Positions 23,129 through 33,704 of a stretch of DNA of 59,961 bases are shown piece after piece. Source of the stretch: Obelidium mucronatum (taxonomy: Eukaryota; Chytridiomycota; Chytridiomycetes; Chytridiales; Chytriomycetaceae). Each line of letters starts with the position of its first letter. Position 1 is the stretch's first letter. A program made the translations under genes and the position numbers. The notes beneath the pieces are model-generated. The model was not told the origin of the DNA and searched no databases. It worked only from the letters and a program-made list of their open reading frames with translations. The stretch lies in assembly GCA_025765595.1 (NCBI GenBank), contig JAIVFH010000166.1, forward strand, positions 1 through 59,961, given 5' to 3'.

Positions 23129-24160
23129 ATGGAAGGAACAGACTCAAACTTTACATCAGAAGGATATGACGCCAACTTCACGCCATACGTAGTTGCGACT
23201 CCAGAAGCCATCGTCAAGACTCAGACTGCAAACTCAGAAGCCCCCATCGCAACGGCAACAGTGGGAACACAGGCCTGGCTGGTCAAAGTTCCCAAGTTTG
23301 TTAAGGAGCAATGGGACAAAGTCGGGGACAAACCAGGAGTCCAGCTTGGAGTACTGCGAGTGTATGCTCCTCAGCCCGGAAGGTGCGTTTCCCTGGGCGG
23401 GGGGGAGTTGATTTGTTATGCAGTTAAAAAGACTTGTTCCACTCACTCACAAAACATCCAGCAAGGCCAAAGCACCACCAATCACCCTTCATTTACCGCA
23501 GAATCCTCTTCCTGGACTCGCAGACTTTTGGACAGATGGCGTTCCAAAGAACTTCAACTTGAACATCACAAACACAGAAGTGAAATCGTCATACGTCTTT
23601 ACCACAAACGAACAGCAAGACTCTGTCACTTCGTTCTCAGCGACAGTTGTCCACGAAGCGACAGCCACTCCTGTGATTGATGCGGAATACAAAGCCCTCG
23701 GACGGAAACGACAGGAAGAAGAATCACGCAAACGGAGGAATATTCAGCACATCAACCTCCGGGACGCCAAGCAAGAGATGCGCGTTGGTCCTTCGAAGGG
23801 CGGGGAAGTTCATGACTCGATTGTTAAGGCGACGGCCAATTCTGTTGCGGCTGTGACTGGAAAATTGAATCAACAGGATAAGAGGGAGAGAATGGAACGG
23901 GCCGATTTGATTGCGTACGTTTGGCGAAGACTATGGGAGTGTATTCTAACTGCATTTTGCACTATAGAACGTTAATCACGCTGTTCAACGAACACGCCTA
24001 CTGGAAATTTGCAGACCTCTCCGAGAAAACGCAGCAGCCGAATGCATGGTTAAAAGAAGTACTGGGGACATGTGCAGATTTAGTCAAGAAGGGGCCTTAC
24101 AATGGTCTCTACGAGTTAAAGCCAGAATATCAAAATGTCGGAGCTTCGAAAGATGAATAA
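23129..24160 (+). CDS. TFG2: transcription factor TFIIF beta subunit (RAP30/Tfg2)
   Basis: Three exons (23129-23382, 23462-23914, 23968-24160) encode about 299 aa. The N-terminal part has AWLVKVPKFVKEQWDKVGDK and VQLGVLRVY, the RAP30 dimerisation domain that pairs with TFIIF alpha. The C-terminus is the winged helix: DLIATLITLFNEHAYWKFAD, then QQPNAWLKEVLGTC, then GLYELKPEY. This is the general initiation factor that escorts RNA polymerase II to promoters. Splices keep phase, and the last junction (GC/A) restores the winged-helix start. A linker rich in Lys/Arg precedes it. Assignment is firm. Confidence 0.93.
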
Positions 24161-24240
24161 ATTGAAAGTTCAGACAATATATTATACTTTCTTTGGAAAT
24201 TAAGATGTAAACAGGGGGGCTGTATCATTTCGCTTTGTCA

Positions 24241-24813
24241 TTATTCTGCGCCTTCGGATTTTCGGGCAGCATTGACAGCAAGATCGTACAAGTCCATCCC
24301 GAAAATATAGACTAACTGATCCTTATCTTCTCCATCGATAAAATATCTTGTGTTGTATACTTTTTCACCTGGGTTTAATCCTCCATCGCGTGTCCATTTT
24401 TGCGAATACCGCTGTCGCGGCCAGTCACGCAGCAGAACGCGATCGGACTGAACAACAAGCTGGAAATAAGTAGTTCCAGGCGATGGCATCATTTGCTGTG
24501 TTTCAAACAGGGTCGATCGACGTGTCAACGTCGCCGTCGACGACGCCGTAGAGTTTGCGCCGTTCTTCGCGTACCACTCTTTGATGTCCGCGCGAGGCTC
24601 GGCGCCGTCCGCAGAAGCCGGCGCACGCGACGCCGACGCGGCGGACTCCGCAGCCGACGCGCGCCCGTCTTCGCCCCAGAACGCCGTGACGGCGTGCGGC
24701 GACCGCGTCGCGCGACTGGCGCGCTTAGTAATCTGCTGACTCATCGTCGTCGAGAGCTTCGCCGGCGCCGTGGGCTCCTGCACGCGGCGGCGGACTTGCG
24801 GCTTTGTGCTCAT
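24241..24813 (-). CDS. unrecognised 190-residue protein
   Basis: Single-exon gene. The first 100 residues are basic then Ala/Ser/Arg-rich and GC-rich (TKPQVRRRVQEPTAPAK), suggesting disorder. The last 70 residues look folded: TYFQLVVQSDRVLLRDWP and DKDQLVYIFGMDLYDLAVNA. I recognise no domain. Convergent with TFIIF-beta, which ends 80 bp away, and followed upstream by the chitinase on the same strand. The ATG is the first in frame. Confidence 0.6.
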   Translation of the reverse strand: MSTKPQVRRRVQEPTAPAKLSTTMSQQITKRASRATRSPHAVTAFWGEDGRASAAESAASASRAPASADGAEPRADIKEWYAKNGANSTASSTATLTRRSTLFETQQMMPSPGTTYFQLVVQSDRVLLRDWPRQRYSQKWTRDGGLNPGEKVYNTRYFIDGEDKDQLVYIFGMDLYDLAVNAARKSEGAE

Positions 24814-25005
24814 TTTATTCTTTGTTTCAATTTTTAAAAATTGACATTATTTTCGCGTCGCGTCAAGTCTTATACTTTCTTCTGGTGGAGCATCTTGTTT
24901 ATTTTACTCAAAAGCTCAAACACTGATAATAACAAATCCATAGAGAACGCAAATCCAATAAGCACCTTTAAATCCTACCCTCAAGCCCTTCGCGGCGAGC
25001 ATCCC

Positions 25006-26866
25006 TTAAGCACCCCAACCAGCGCGGACAGCGTTAACCAACTCAGCGTTGTAGTCCTGAGAAAGCTCCCAAATCATGGTTCCTCCAAGACCTTGGGACT
25101 TGGCCCAAGCAGCCTTCACCTTCAAAGATTGTGGGTCATCGTAAGAAATGAAGCTGGACTTCGCGTTGTAGCTTGGCGAGTACAAGGTTGGGGACTCAGC
25201 AAAGTTAAAGTACTGACGGCTCCAACCGTTGCTGGCAGAAGTTGGTCCTCCAGCCAATGGAGCAGCACTTTGCTGACCGTTGGAGTTGGCTTGTCCACGA
25301 ATGTTGTTGTACATCCACACACCACTGTTGTAGCAAACTTTGCAAGGGTCGCACCATTGAGCAGCATCCAAGTAGTCACCAACAATTCCAGGGCAGGAAG
25401 CGTTGTTGACACTTCCAGTGCAGAGTTGGTAGAGTCCGTTGTTTGTCTTGGATTGAACAGACCATGAACGTCCGTAGAATCCGAGACCGTTGGTGAGCTG
25501 TGATGGAGAAGCACCGGCGTTGATCCATTGCTGATAGCAGCACTTTGGGAGAGTGGTTCAGAGTATCCAGCGCTGTTGACAGCTGGTTCTTGTGGGTCGT
25601 TTGGACCTGGGCTGTTCAATGGAGAGTTGAAGTCAGAGTATGGAACCCAGGAGCCGTAGAAGTCATATGTCATGACTTGAGCATAGTTGATGTACTTCAT
25701 GTAGTCCTTGATGTAGTTGACTCCAGTGCTCTTGACAGTGTAGTGAGAAACTTCAGCAGAGACGGCGATCGAGATGGAACGAGTTGGTCCCAATTCGGTA
25801 CGAAGGGCAGAGAGCAAGCCAACAAAGTTGGCAGCGTCGTTGGGGTCAACAGCGTTACAGTCGATACCACCACCACCTGGGTATTCCCAATCAAGATCAA
25901 CACCGTCGAAACCGTTAGCATCAAGGAAGGTGTGGACATTCTTGGCGAAGGTTTGGGTGAGACTGGCACTCTTGGCAATTGTGGAGAAGGTCCTGGAACC
26001 AGACCAACCACCAATTGAGACGATGGTACGAAGGTTAGGGTACTTAAGACGTTGAGCGTTGAAGACTCCCATCCAGTTTTGGTCAGCAAACGAGTCGAAA
26101 GTAACAATGTTACCGTTGGCATCAGTGTTCACTGTAAAATATCGACTTGTTAGGAAAGAAAATTCAATGAATAATTCGTGAATACTCAACTGAAAGCGTA
26201 GTTGATGGCAGAGAAGCCAGAAAGATCAATCTTGTCGATAGAGTTTTGCTTTCTCGAGTAGGCACTCCAAGTGGTCCAGTAACCAATGATACCTGGCTTA
26301 TCGAAGGGGCGGTAGTTCAAACTCTTCGGGTCGCAAGGACCATCAAGAGTCCATCCCGAACCAACAGGACCGCCTGGCGCACCACCGCCTTGGTAAGCAG
26401 CAACATAGTTGTTGTAAACTCCGTTAATAACGTAGGAGACTTTAGTTCCAGCGCTGTATGTATTCTTGGAGTTCCATGGTGGGTAACAGAGTGGAAGTCC
26501 ACTTGGAATAGTGGTGGTAGTGGCGGCCTTGGTTGTGGTTGTGGTGACAGCAGACGTCTTGGTTGAAGATTGCGCCTTTGTTGTTGTGGTGGTGGTAGTG
26601 GTGGTTTTGGTAGCTCCAGTAGTGGTTTTTGTAGCTCCAGTGGTGGCTTTTGTGGTGGTGGAGCCTCCGCCACCGGCTGGTCCGTTACAGTCATAGTATG
26701 GAGCAGCTCGGCATCCCTGAGAAGCAGAACAGGCAGTAACAGTTGACCATTTTCCGTCTTGGCAAACGGAAAGGGAGTTGTTCACGCAACCCCAAGCTCC
26801 ACTTGTACAGGTTTGTGCGGCTGCAAGAGTAGCGCCGAGAGTAGTCAAAACAACTTGAAGAAGCAT
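25006..26866 (-). CDS. secreted GH18 chitinase with two chitin-binding modules (one frameshift)
   Basis: Two exons (26191-26866 and 25006-26131). Signal peptide MLLQVVLTTLGATLAAAQ; then a Cys-rich module (TCTSGAWGCVNNSLSVC), a long Thr linker, a CBM5/12-type module (YPPWNSKNTYSAGTKVSYV), and a GH18 barrel with VSIGGWSG and the catalytic FDGVDLDWEYPG (proton-donor Glu) and MTYDFYGSW. The C-terminal barrel strand LGGTMIWELSQDY is also present. At about 25534-25537 the frame breaks by one missing base between GYSEPLSQSAA and QQWINAG; both sides are otherwise perfect. This is either a consensus error or a recent mutation. It hydrolyses chitin outside the cell, in wall remodelling or nutrition. 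Confidence 0.88.
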
Positions 26867-27367
26867 AGTTGGAAAGTAGTTGTTGTGTCTGATGCTTTTT
26901 GACGGGCCACATTGCTTCCCTTTTTATAGCAAAAAACCGAGCTTTTGATCGCGTGACTGCTTTTTGTGACGATCCTTGTGACATTCGCCTCCCAGCCAGC
27001 CATCAGCATACCAAGCAAGCACCAAGCAAGCAGTCTATCGTCCATTAGATGAGTTCGAGAAATGGCCAAAAGTACAGGCGGCCATTTTAACTTGGAAGCA
27101 ACGGGTGATCTTGGCACCATTGTTTCTGTTTGAAGCGAGACACTTCGGGCAAAGCACGACAAACCCGCAGTCACGTGATGAACCGATTGGTACACCACCT
27201 GTTCAACAGTTGATCAATTCGCCAAAGCTGAGAGACATTCTCACTCATAAAAACGTCTTGAAGTAAACAACTATACGATTTGCCACTTTACAAATGAGAT
27301 TCTTATTTCAACTACCAGAAAAAAAAGCAGCTATTGCAGCACTTGTGGAGTGTCTCGTTGCTTTCTT
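26867..27367. other. intergenic region, chitinase promoter side
   Basis: About 500 bp between two minus-strand genes. No gene seen; it contains the chitinase promoter and the 3' UTR of the CipC-Mpo1 fusion gene. Confidence 0.5.
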
Positions 27368-28605
27368 CTATTCTTCTTTCTTCTTCGATAGGGACACTTT
27401 GTGCTGCAACGGGTCTGTTAGTTTTTCCGTATAGCAGAAGAAGCAAAGCCTGCTTACCAAAATTGCAATTCTCCTATCAGTTTCCGCTTGGATTCCAATC
27501 CTCAGATCAGAAAAGAGCCCAAGGCCAAATAATCCATGAGCCCAAACAAATAATGGGGCAAGAATAACGGCTTGTTCATTGCGTCAATGCATCATTTCCA
27601 ACATAAAACGTTGAACCTATTACCTTGAAGCGGGTTATCGAGAAATGCCGCGGCGCGCCTTTCAAACAGAAAGTGCCCAACTGAAGTAAAGATACATGCG
27701 ATTAGTTCAGGTTTAAGGTCTATCATCCGTATCAAGTCACCAAAGATCTGCGTGAGCCAGGAAAGGAAATAGATTCCGATAGCGACATAGAGTGGGTCGA
27801 ACTACCGATAAAGTAAGATTGAGAACGTTTTTTCTGTTGAGCGAAAAGATACATACCCCAGTTAAAGCGAGACCGCTTGTGGCAAACTGATTTGCCAAGT
27901 ACACATTACCAAGGACGAACAAACTAGCACTTCCGCCAATAATCGGATGAAGCACGACATAGTAGATAATGTAAAGAGTGGCGATGACGAATGTGGCATT
28001 CAATGGAACTCCAAATTGATCAAGCGGCCAAGCTGCCAAGGAGGGCGATAAACAGCTTGCAATCGAAAAAACCGACCACATCAAAACTGGAATAAAGAAG
28101 TTGTGAAGGACCTGGGAAGAAGGAATCATAACCAATCAGATATCTGAAAGACACAACCAAGTTCAACGCCACTCCAGCAAACCTGGTTTCTCTTCTCATT
28201 GTGATACGCCCCAAACAAAGAGTACTGATAATCGAAATCAAACAAAGCAGAAATCCCAGTTGGATCCTTTCCATAGGTCTCGTCATAATGACGAAGGGCA
28301 TTGGCTCGTGCATCAGCCTTCAACTGTTCCACGTCAAACTGACCGTGCAAGGCATGCTTCTCGATCAAATGCTCGATCTCTGCAGCAGCAAATCCTGCAA
28401 GGGCTTCCCGCAAGAGACTGTGATTGGATCCTTTGGGTTGGCCAGTAACTTTGGCCATATGGTCTTCAAGCAAGCGCATTGCTTCGAAGCCAGCAGCACC
28501 AGCAAGGATCTCGCCAGTGTAGTTTTCTTTCTTTTCTACCGTGTGGTGGTAGACGGTTTCATGTTGGGGGTGCGTCTTCCCGTGGTACATGTTGGGGAAG
28601 GACAT
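27368..28605 (-). CDS. CipC-like (DUF3759) / Mpo1-like (DUF962) fusion protein
   Basis: Six exons: 28183-28605, 27857-28111, 27741-27801, 27624-27680, 27458-27570 and 27368-27403 (about 314 aa; the last exon is least certain). Residues about 1-110 match CipC/DUF3759: ENYTGEILAGAAGFEAMR, then LREALAGFAAAEIEHLIEKH. The same exon continues into an Mpo1 start (ALFDFDYQYSLFGAYHNEKR), and later exons give VLHNFFIPVLMWS, YYVVLHPIIGG and GHFLFERRAAAFLDNP, the multi-pass DUF962 core. Yeast Mpo1 is an ER Fe(II) dioxygenase in alpha-oxidation of 2-hydroxy fatty acids. CipC function is unclear. Its downstream neighbour is a CipC-less Mpo1 paralogue on the same strand, so one likely arose from the other. 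Confidence 0.78.
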
Positions 28606-28673
28606 GATGAGGTGCGATTTACGAACAAGAGGCTGAGCAACAGTACTCAATCTTTTTTTTCCAAAGTAAGAGT

Positions 28674-29513
28674 TTATTCTAATTCAGTTCTTTTTCTTTG
28701 AGTCTTCTTCTTGAACTATATCCAAGAAATAGAAAATTAACATTTGAGAATGGGAAGACCAAGAATATACTCACAGCTACCACTCGCTTCTCAGTCTCAG
28801 CTTCAAGCTCCTTGGCCAGTTTGGGGTACAGACCCAGGTCAAATAATGTGTGAGCCCATACGAATAAAAAGGCGAGAACAACAGCTGGGTAATGAATTTT
28901 GAATCGTTGAGTCAGTCTGATTCCATAAAACATTTGCATCAAAGTACCTTGCAACAAGTTGTCCAATAGAGCCGGGGCGCGTTTTTCAAAAACCCCGTGT
29001 CCAACTGAGAGAGTTTGATAAGAGCTGATCGAAACTTGTAATGCAGTGAGCGAACATACCAAATTGAATAATCCAGGAAACAATGTGAAGACCCAGAGCA
29101 AACTTCATTGGTTCAAACTAAGTGAATATGTTTTTCGCTTTTGATAAGAAGGCGTGGGTGGGAGCTGTCGATGAAGTGCTCACCCCTGTTAACGAAGTGC
29201 CAGCCTCAATAAAATGATTCGAAGTCCAGAACGCAGCATAAATCATAATGCCGCCGAACCCTCCAATCACGGGATGCAAAATAGTGTAGTAAACAGCGTA
29301 GATTGTAGAAAGGATGAAGGGGATGTTCAAAGGAACTCCATATTCATCTCCCACCCAAGGCGCAATTGGGCTCACGTTGCAGCCGATCATGACGAGACCG
29401 GTCCAGATCAAGGTGGGTACGAAAATGGTGTGAATCAGGCGGTTTGTTGAGTTGTGGTGGTATTCGGCATAGCCGCAGTATTGGTCGCGGAATGAGAAGA
29501 GGTTGCCTGGCAT
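28674..29513 (-). CDS. Mpo1-like DUF962 membrane protein
   Basis: Five exons (29184-29513, 29060-29117, 28948-29004, 28884-28948 region ending 28775-28884, and 28674-28715) give about 198 aa, the usual Mpo1/YGL010w length. Features: FSFRDQYCGYAEYHHNSTNR at the N-terminus, LIHTIFVPTLIWTGL, YYTILHPVIGGFGG, GHGVFEKRAPALLDN and AFLFVWAHTLF. His residues in the first and fourth blocks are those conserved in the 2-hydroxy-fatty-acid dioxygenase family. The charged tail (KKKTQRKR) is a possible ER-retention signal. Intron positions match the fusion gene next door, confirming tandem paralogy. Confidence 0.85.
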
Positions 29514-29615
29514 TGTTGAATAGTTTTGTCCAGAGTTTTGTCATGGCGCTCAACAACCAGCGTGTATTTTTTGTTTATTTTACATTTATGCTCCATGCCG
29601 AAAGAGTGCTGTCGA

Positions 29616-30688
29616 TCAATGTTTCAGTGTCACATCTAAAACCTCTTTGGTCTTTTTGCTGATGGGAAACCAATGACCCTCTTGCCGCCAAACTTCTTCA
29701 TCCCCTAATTCCGTATTCGAGTCGTTTGAATCCATCGTGCCTTTTTTCCTCATTATTGTCGTGAGAGCTTGAAAATCAACCAGCCACGAAAACATGTTTG
29801 ACCCAAGAACTTGATTTACATTATCGATCCAGCCACCTAAATCATACGGATGAAAGGAAAGATCCACGCGTTTTCCAGAATAAGCAAAGGATGCGCGTTT
29901 CGACTGGTTCAGACTTTCAATTGTTGTTTGATTCGTCAGTAATAAGTGGAACTGAACAAATAAAATCTATCAGCCCACAAAAGAGTTAATACTCGGAAAG
30001 GGGGAAGAAAAATAATAACCTGGTTATAAGCCAACATTGTCAGGATGGAAACTGTTGGTGTCAAGACAACAAAGTTGATTCCAACAATAATCAATTCCCC
30101 AACCGTCTCCTGCATTTCCAGTTGTTTTTGGCCATGCACGACGCCAAACAATACAGATTCCAGACGCATAATCAGAACCACGATGCAGATCCAACACGAG
30201 ACACAAGTCCAAAACAGAAAGCGGACGAAATGGGGCTGGTTTTTGAAGCCCACACAAGACGCGATCCAAACACAGTGATGATCCATTCGAAGGATGCAGC
30301 GATTGCATTGTCGGCAATGGTGGGCGCGAGGCGGTTTGTAGAGTTGACAGCGATCGCAGAAGAAAGGAGTGAGCGTATCATTTGATGGATCGACATTGTT
30401 TGGGGTTTGCACAATGGGAGTCAAGTGAGCAGACGTGGTCGGCGGTGGTTTGTAGGACGGACTCACAAATCCAGGATCTACCACAACGCACAGATAATAA
30501 TTGAGCAGAATGAGAACAGTTGATCCGTTGAGGGAAATAAATAGAAGCTTTGAAGCGAAAGATTCAAATGGATAGAGCCAGGGAACCAGGATTCCAAAGA
30601 GCGTTGACAAGTGAATGAAGAGTGTGAGGCCAATAACGCAAACGATCATGGCACTGTTTGATCGCAGCCTGTGTCGCAAGGCAGACAT
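29616..30688 (-). CDS. DHHC palmitoyltransferase
   Basis: Two exons (30020-30688, 29616-29966), about 339 aa. Two N-terminal membrane segments precede the cysteine-rich domain: FFCDRCQLYKPPRAHHCRQC and then RMDHHCVWIASCVG with the catalytic DHHC. Two further membrane segments follow, then NQTTIESLNQ, the TTxE motif typical of this family, which appears only after splicing. Enzymes of this kind S-acylate membrane-associated proteins at ER/Golgi. The size and DPG-like 'DPGFVSPSY' region suit a Pfa3/Pfa4-like enzyme, but the exact orthologue is not settled. Confidence 0.9.
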
Positions 30689-30757
30689 TATTAGACTGAT
30701 TATTTCTTATTAAATAATTAATTAAAGCATTTAATATTGATCTACATTTTATTTCTA

Positions 30758-30907
30758 TTACTCTGCATTCATACTTTTCCGTACAACGTTAAACGCAACA
30801 ACAAAGCCCAAAAACGAAACAAGTTTAAAAACAGCAGCGTTCGAAATGCTTCTCTGTTCTTCCGGTGTTCTTGCGTCTCGAAAGATTGCCTTGAAGTTGG
30901 GTAGCAT
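30758..30907 (-). CDS. small single-pass membrane protein
   Basis: A 49-codon frame: a soluble, charged N-terminus (FKAIFRDARTPEEQRSI) and a C-terminal hydrophobic segment (AAVFKLVSFLGFVVAFNVV) ending KSMNAE. The layout suggests a tail-anchored protein such as a small mitochondrial or ER subunit, but I cannot name the family. The first ATG is used; upstream in-frame codons lack another. Head-to-head with FCF1, start codons 45 bp apart. Confidence 0.5.
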   Translation of the reverse strand: MLPNFKAIFRDARTPEEQRSISNAAVFKLVSFLGFVVAFNVVRKSMNAE

Positions 30908-30952
30908 GCTGGTGGAGGCTCTTCTTTTTATTTTTTTTATTTTTAGACTCAA
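30908..30952. promoter_or_regulatory. 45-bp divergent promoter, small membrane protein / FCF1
   Basis: T/A-rich gap between two ATGs on opposite strands. Transcripts must overlap or have very short leaders. Confidence 0.4.
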
Positions 30953-31821
30953 ATGGTCAGTTGTTCGACGCCAACATGGCTAGCAAGCTAACACTGCGTT
31001 CCATTAGGGGAAAGCCGCAAAAACCAGAAAGTTTGCTCAAGTGAAGCGGATCCTGGCGCCAAACGATGCGCGGCTCAAACAGAACATTGAGAAGGCACTA
31101 GTGAAACAGGAAGAGAAGGAGAAGGACAAGGTCAAAGTGAGGTACAAACAAAGAACTTTGATTTTTTTTAAGTACCACTCTGCTGGCCAAGTATTTATTC
31201 GATCTGTCTAATTATCCAGGACGCAAATGGCCTCTTCGCTCTTCTTCAAGTACAATGAAGCTCTGGGACCACCATACCACATTCTTGTCGACACCAACTT
31301 CATCAACTTTAGCATTCAAAATAAGCTTGAAATCGTCAAGGCGTCTATGGACTGTCTTTATGCAAAATGTATTCCTTGCATTACTGATTGTGTGATGGCG
31401 GAATTGGAGAAACTTGGATCTAAATTCAGAATTGCATTGACGTGAGTTTTCATGGATGGAGCTTGTTTTGGCCGCTGGATTTTAATTCAAAGGGTCTTTT
31501 TTTTCTTCTTCGATTTCTTAGAACCGCGCGTGATCCTCGGTTTAAAAGGCTGCCGTGCTCGCACACAGGAACATATGCGGATGACTGTATTGTGAACCGC
31601 GTTATGCAGGTACTTGAACGACGAGAGAAGCGACGAAACCCCCTATCTGATTCTAACCCAATTTCACTTCCTGCGCATAGCATCCAATCTACATTGTAGC
31701 AACCTGCGATAAAGACCTCAAGAAGCGTATCAGAAAGGTGCCCGGAATTCCAATCATGTCGATTGTCAGCAGCAAACGTCAATATGCCGTTGAAAGACTA
31801 CCTGGCGAACCATTGAAATGA
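30953..31821 (+). CDS. FCF1: rRNA-processing PIN nuclease FCF1/UTP24
   Basis: Five exons: the first is the ATG alone (30953-30955), then 31008-31141, 31220-31441, 31522-31609 and 31681-31821; 195 aa. The joined start [15 protein letters not shown] is the family signature. The PIN domain shows [47 protein letters not shown] and [19 protein letters not shown], with acidic residues placed for two-metal catalysis. FCF1 cleaves pre-rRNA in the SSU processome, in the nucleolus. The exon-1 solution is forced because no other splice gives the conserved start. Confidence 0.93.
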
Positions 31822-31889
31822 AGTCGTCTCCACTTTATTAGAATAATAAAATCCTGAATGCAGTATACATTCGAATAGATTTTCATAAA

Positions 31890-32668
31890 TTAATCCCGTT
31901 CTTTGACTTTCACAACTCGACTGCTTCTGTCTCTGGCCTCCTCCGACTCCTCTTCGTCAACTTCTTCTCCCTCAGAGCCTTCATCACTGTCTGCTCCAGA
32001 CGTCTTGCTCCCCTTTTTGCTTTTCTTTCGCTCATTCTCGTTTCCGCGATCTGGTACTGCTTCCCCTTGAATGGCAATTCGGTGAACTGCGACAAAATCG
32101 GAATATCCTTTTCGGATAGAGAACTTTATATGTTTCGCAGCGGCGGCTCGGTGTACATCCGAGTAAGAGACGGTAAAAGATGTTACTTGAAGCGTTGAAT
32201 CAGGAGTGTCCTCAATATCTTTTTTTGAATGTGAAAGTACAGTTAATTGGGATATTTACAGTAGACGCCAAGTTACCCTCGGAATAAACTTCATCGAAAT
32301 CAAATTGCTTCTCAGATCCAGTACGAGATATTGTCCAGCCCGCAACTATAGTAAAAAGAGATATTAGAAGTGTTTTGAATTCAAATTACATGTCAGAATA
32401 TTACCCTTCATGCTCCAGATTGTAATCTTTTTGATCACATAGAGTGTGGGAAGTGTTATAATAAACTCTTGTGGATACAGTCCTGTGGATACCCAGAATG
32501 ACTTTGTGGTGCTATACATGAATGTTTAATGGTTTGACAGGTCGAATAGACCAGATGCGCAGCCACCAACCCGTCCAGCATATTCTCAGCAGGAAATCTT
32601 GGATCTGCCGATGTGACCATCGAAACTCGAAGGTTCTGAATATTCTCGCTTGGGATTCCCGACGCCAT
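31890..32668 (-). CDS. IFT25: intraflagellar transport protein IFT25 (HSPB11)
   Basis: Four exons: 32571-32668, 32405-32511, 32277-32345 and 31890-32218 (about 200 aa). The jelly-roll core is recognisable: VTSADPRFPAENMLDG, TKSFWVSTGLYPQEFIIT and KKITIWSMKVAGWTIS correspond to the animal HSPB11 blocks 'ATSSD..HPPENIIDG' and 'FWTTTGMFPQEFII'. IFT25 pairs with IFT27 in the IFT-B complex of cilia/flagella. The extra C-terminus, about 50 residues of charged, acidic repeats (SDEGSEGEEVDEEESEEA), is not part of the animal protein. Its presence means the organism builds a flagellum. Head-to-head with the SFM1-like gene, 55 bp apart. Confidence 0.85.
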
Positions 32669-32723
32669 TGTCTCCTTACTAATATTTTTCTATATTTCTT
32701 TGTTATTTTCTTCTGTTTCAAAA
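32669..32723. promoter_or_regulatory. 55-bp divergent promoter, IFT25 / SFM1-like
   Basis: T-rich gap between two opposed start codons; shared control is implied. Confidence 0.4.
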
Positions 32724-33390
32724 ATGCCACAGTTCAAGTACATTGTCGAACACCTTGAAGAAGGTCTCTCTGAATGGGTACAGCTCGAATACACCAACAT
32801 GATTAAGCAAGTCGGAAAGGGAAACCTGATTCTTGCCAACATGACTCCAGAAACTATTGCTCTGGTCCCACAACACATCCGAGAAGGCGCTGTATGCACT
32901 CAAGAAACAGCGCTCAAGTACGCTGGAGGAGTTGACAAGGTGTTGCTTCTTGATCCATCTGCGCCAAAGGAGCTTGGACCTGAAGATGGAAAGCCTGAAG
33001 CTGGATTCGAGTTTCTATTGTTTGGAGGGATTCTCGGGGATGATCCTCCAAGAGACCGCACAAAAGAGCTGCGTGTTCAAGGATTTGCTGGCAGGCACTT
33101 GGGGAGTTATCAGATGACGGTTAGGTTTCGGTGTTTGCAACTCTGAAGTTTCGAACTCTTCTGACTTTGTTGCCAAACAGACCGACACAGCTGTCCTTGT
33201 TTCGAAAAGAGTCATCGAAGGAGGGTATAAGCTGAGCGAGTTGCAGTTCGTTGACAAGCCCGATCTTCAACTTGACAGTCACCAAAGCGTTGAAATGCCA
33301 TTCCGGTATCTCGTGGAAGACGGAAAGCCAGTTTTACCCGCCGGCTTTCTTGATTTGCTCCGAAAGACGAATAATGATGCGTTGTTTTGA
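32724..33390 (+). CDS. SFM1-type SPOUT methyltransferase
   Basis: Two exons (32724-33119, 33181-33390) encode about 201 aa, matching the DUF431/SFM1 family length. Diagnostic blocks: YIVEHLEEGLSEWVQLEY at the N-terminus, LLLDPSAPKELGPED, then FLLFGGILGDDPPRDRT (the trefoil-knot SAM site), and LPAGFLDLLRK near the end. Yeast Sfm1 methylates an arginine in ribosomal protein Rps3. The single intron is phase 0 with clear GT-AG ends. Confidence 0.88.
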
Positions 33391-33544
33391 TTGACGTCGC
33401 AGTGTGGAATACAAACGTTGGATTCAAGCTCGCTTTTCTCTCTTGCATTGATTTGATTTTAATTGTGATATTTACTCTGGCCGTGGCCGTTCTTCAGACA
33501 AGAAGAAAGAAGAGTCACAAAAGTGTCCGAACCAAAAGCCGCCA

Positions 33545-33671
33545 ATGCTCCGCCGCGCCACCGCTTCGAGGCGTCGCTACTCGCTGCTCGCGCCCGCGCC
33601 GCCTTTGCCGTCGCCGGCTCTCAGCAAGCTGCAGCTGCCGGTGTTTCCAGTGCCGGCGGTGCTCTCTCGAG

Positions 33672-33704
<33 letters not shown>

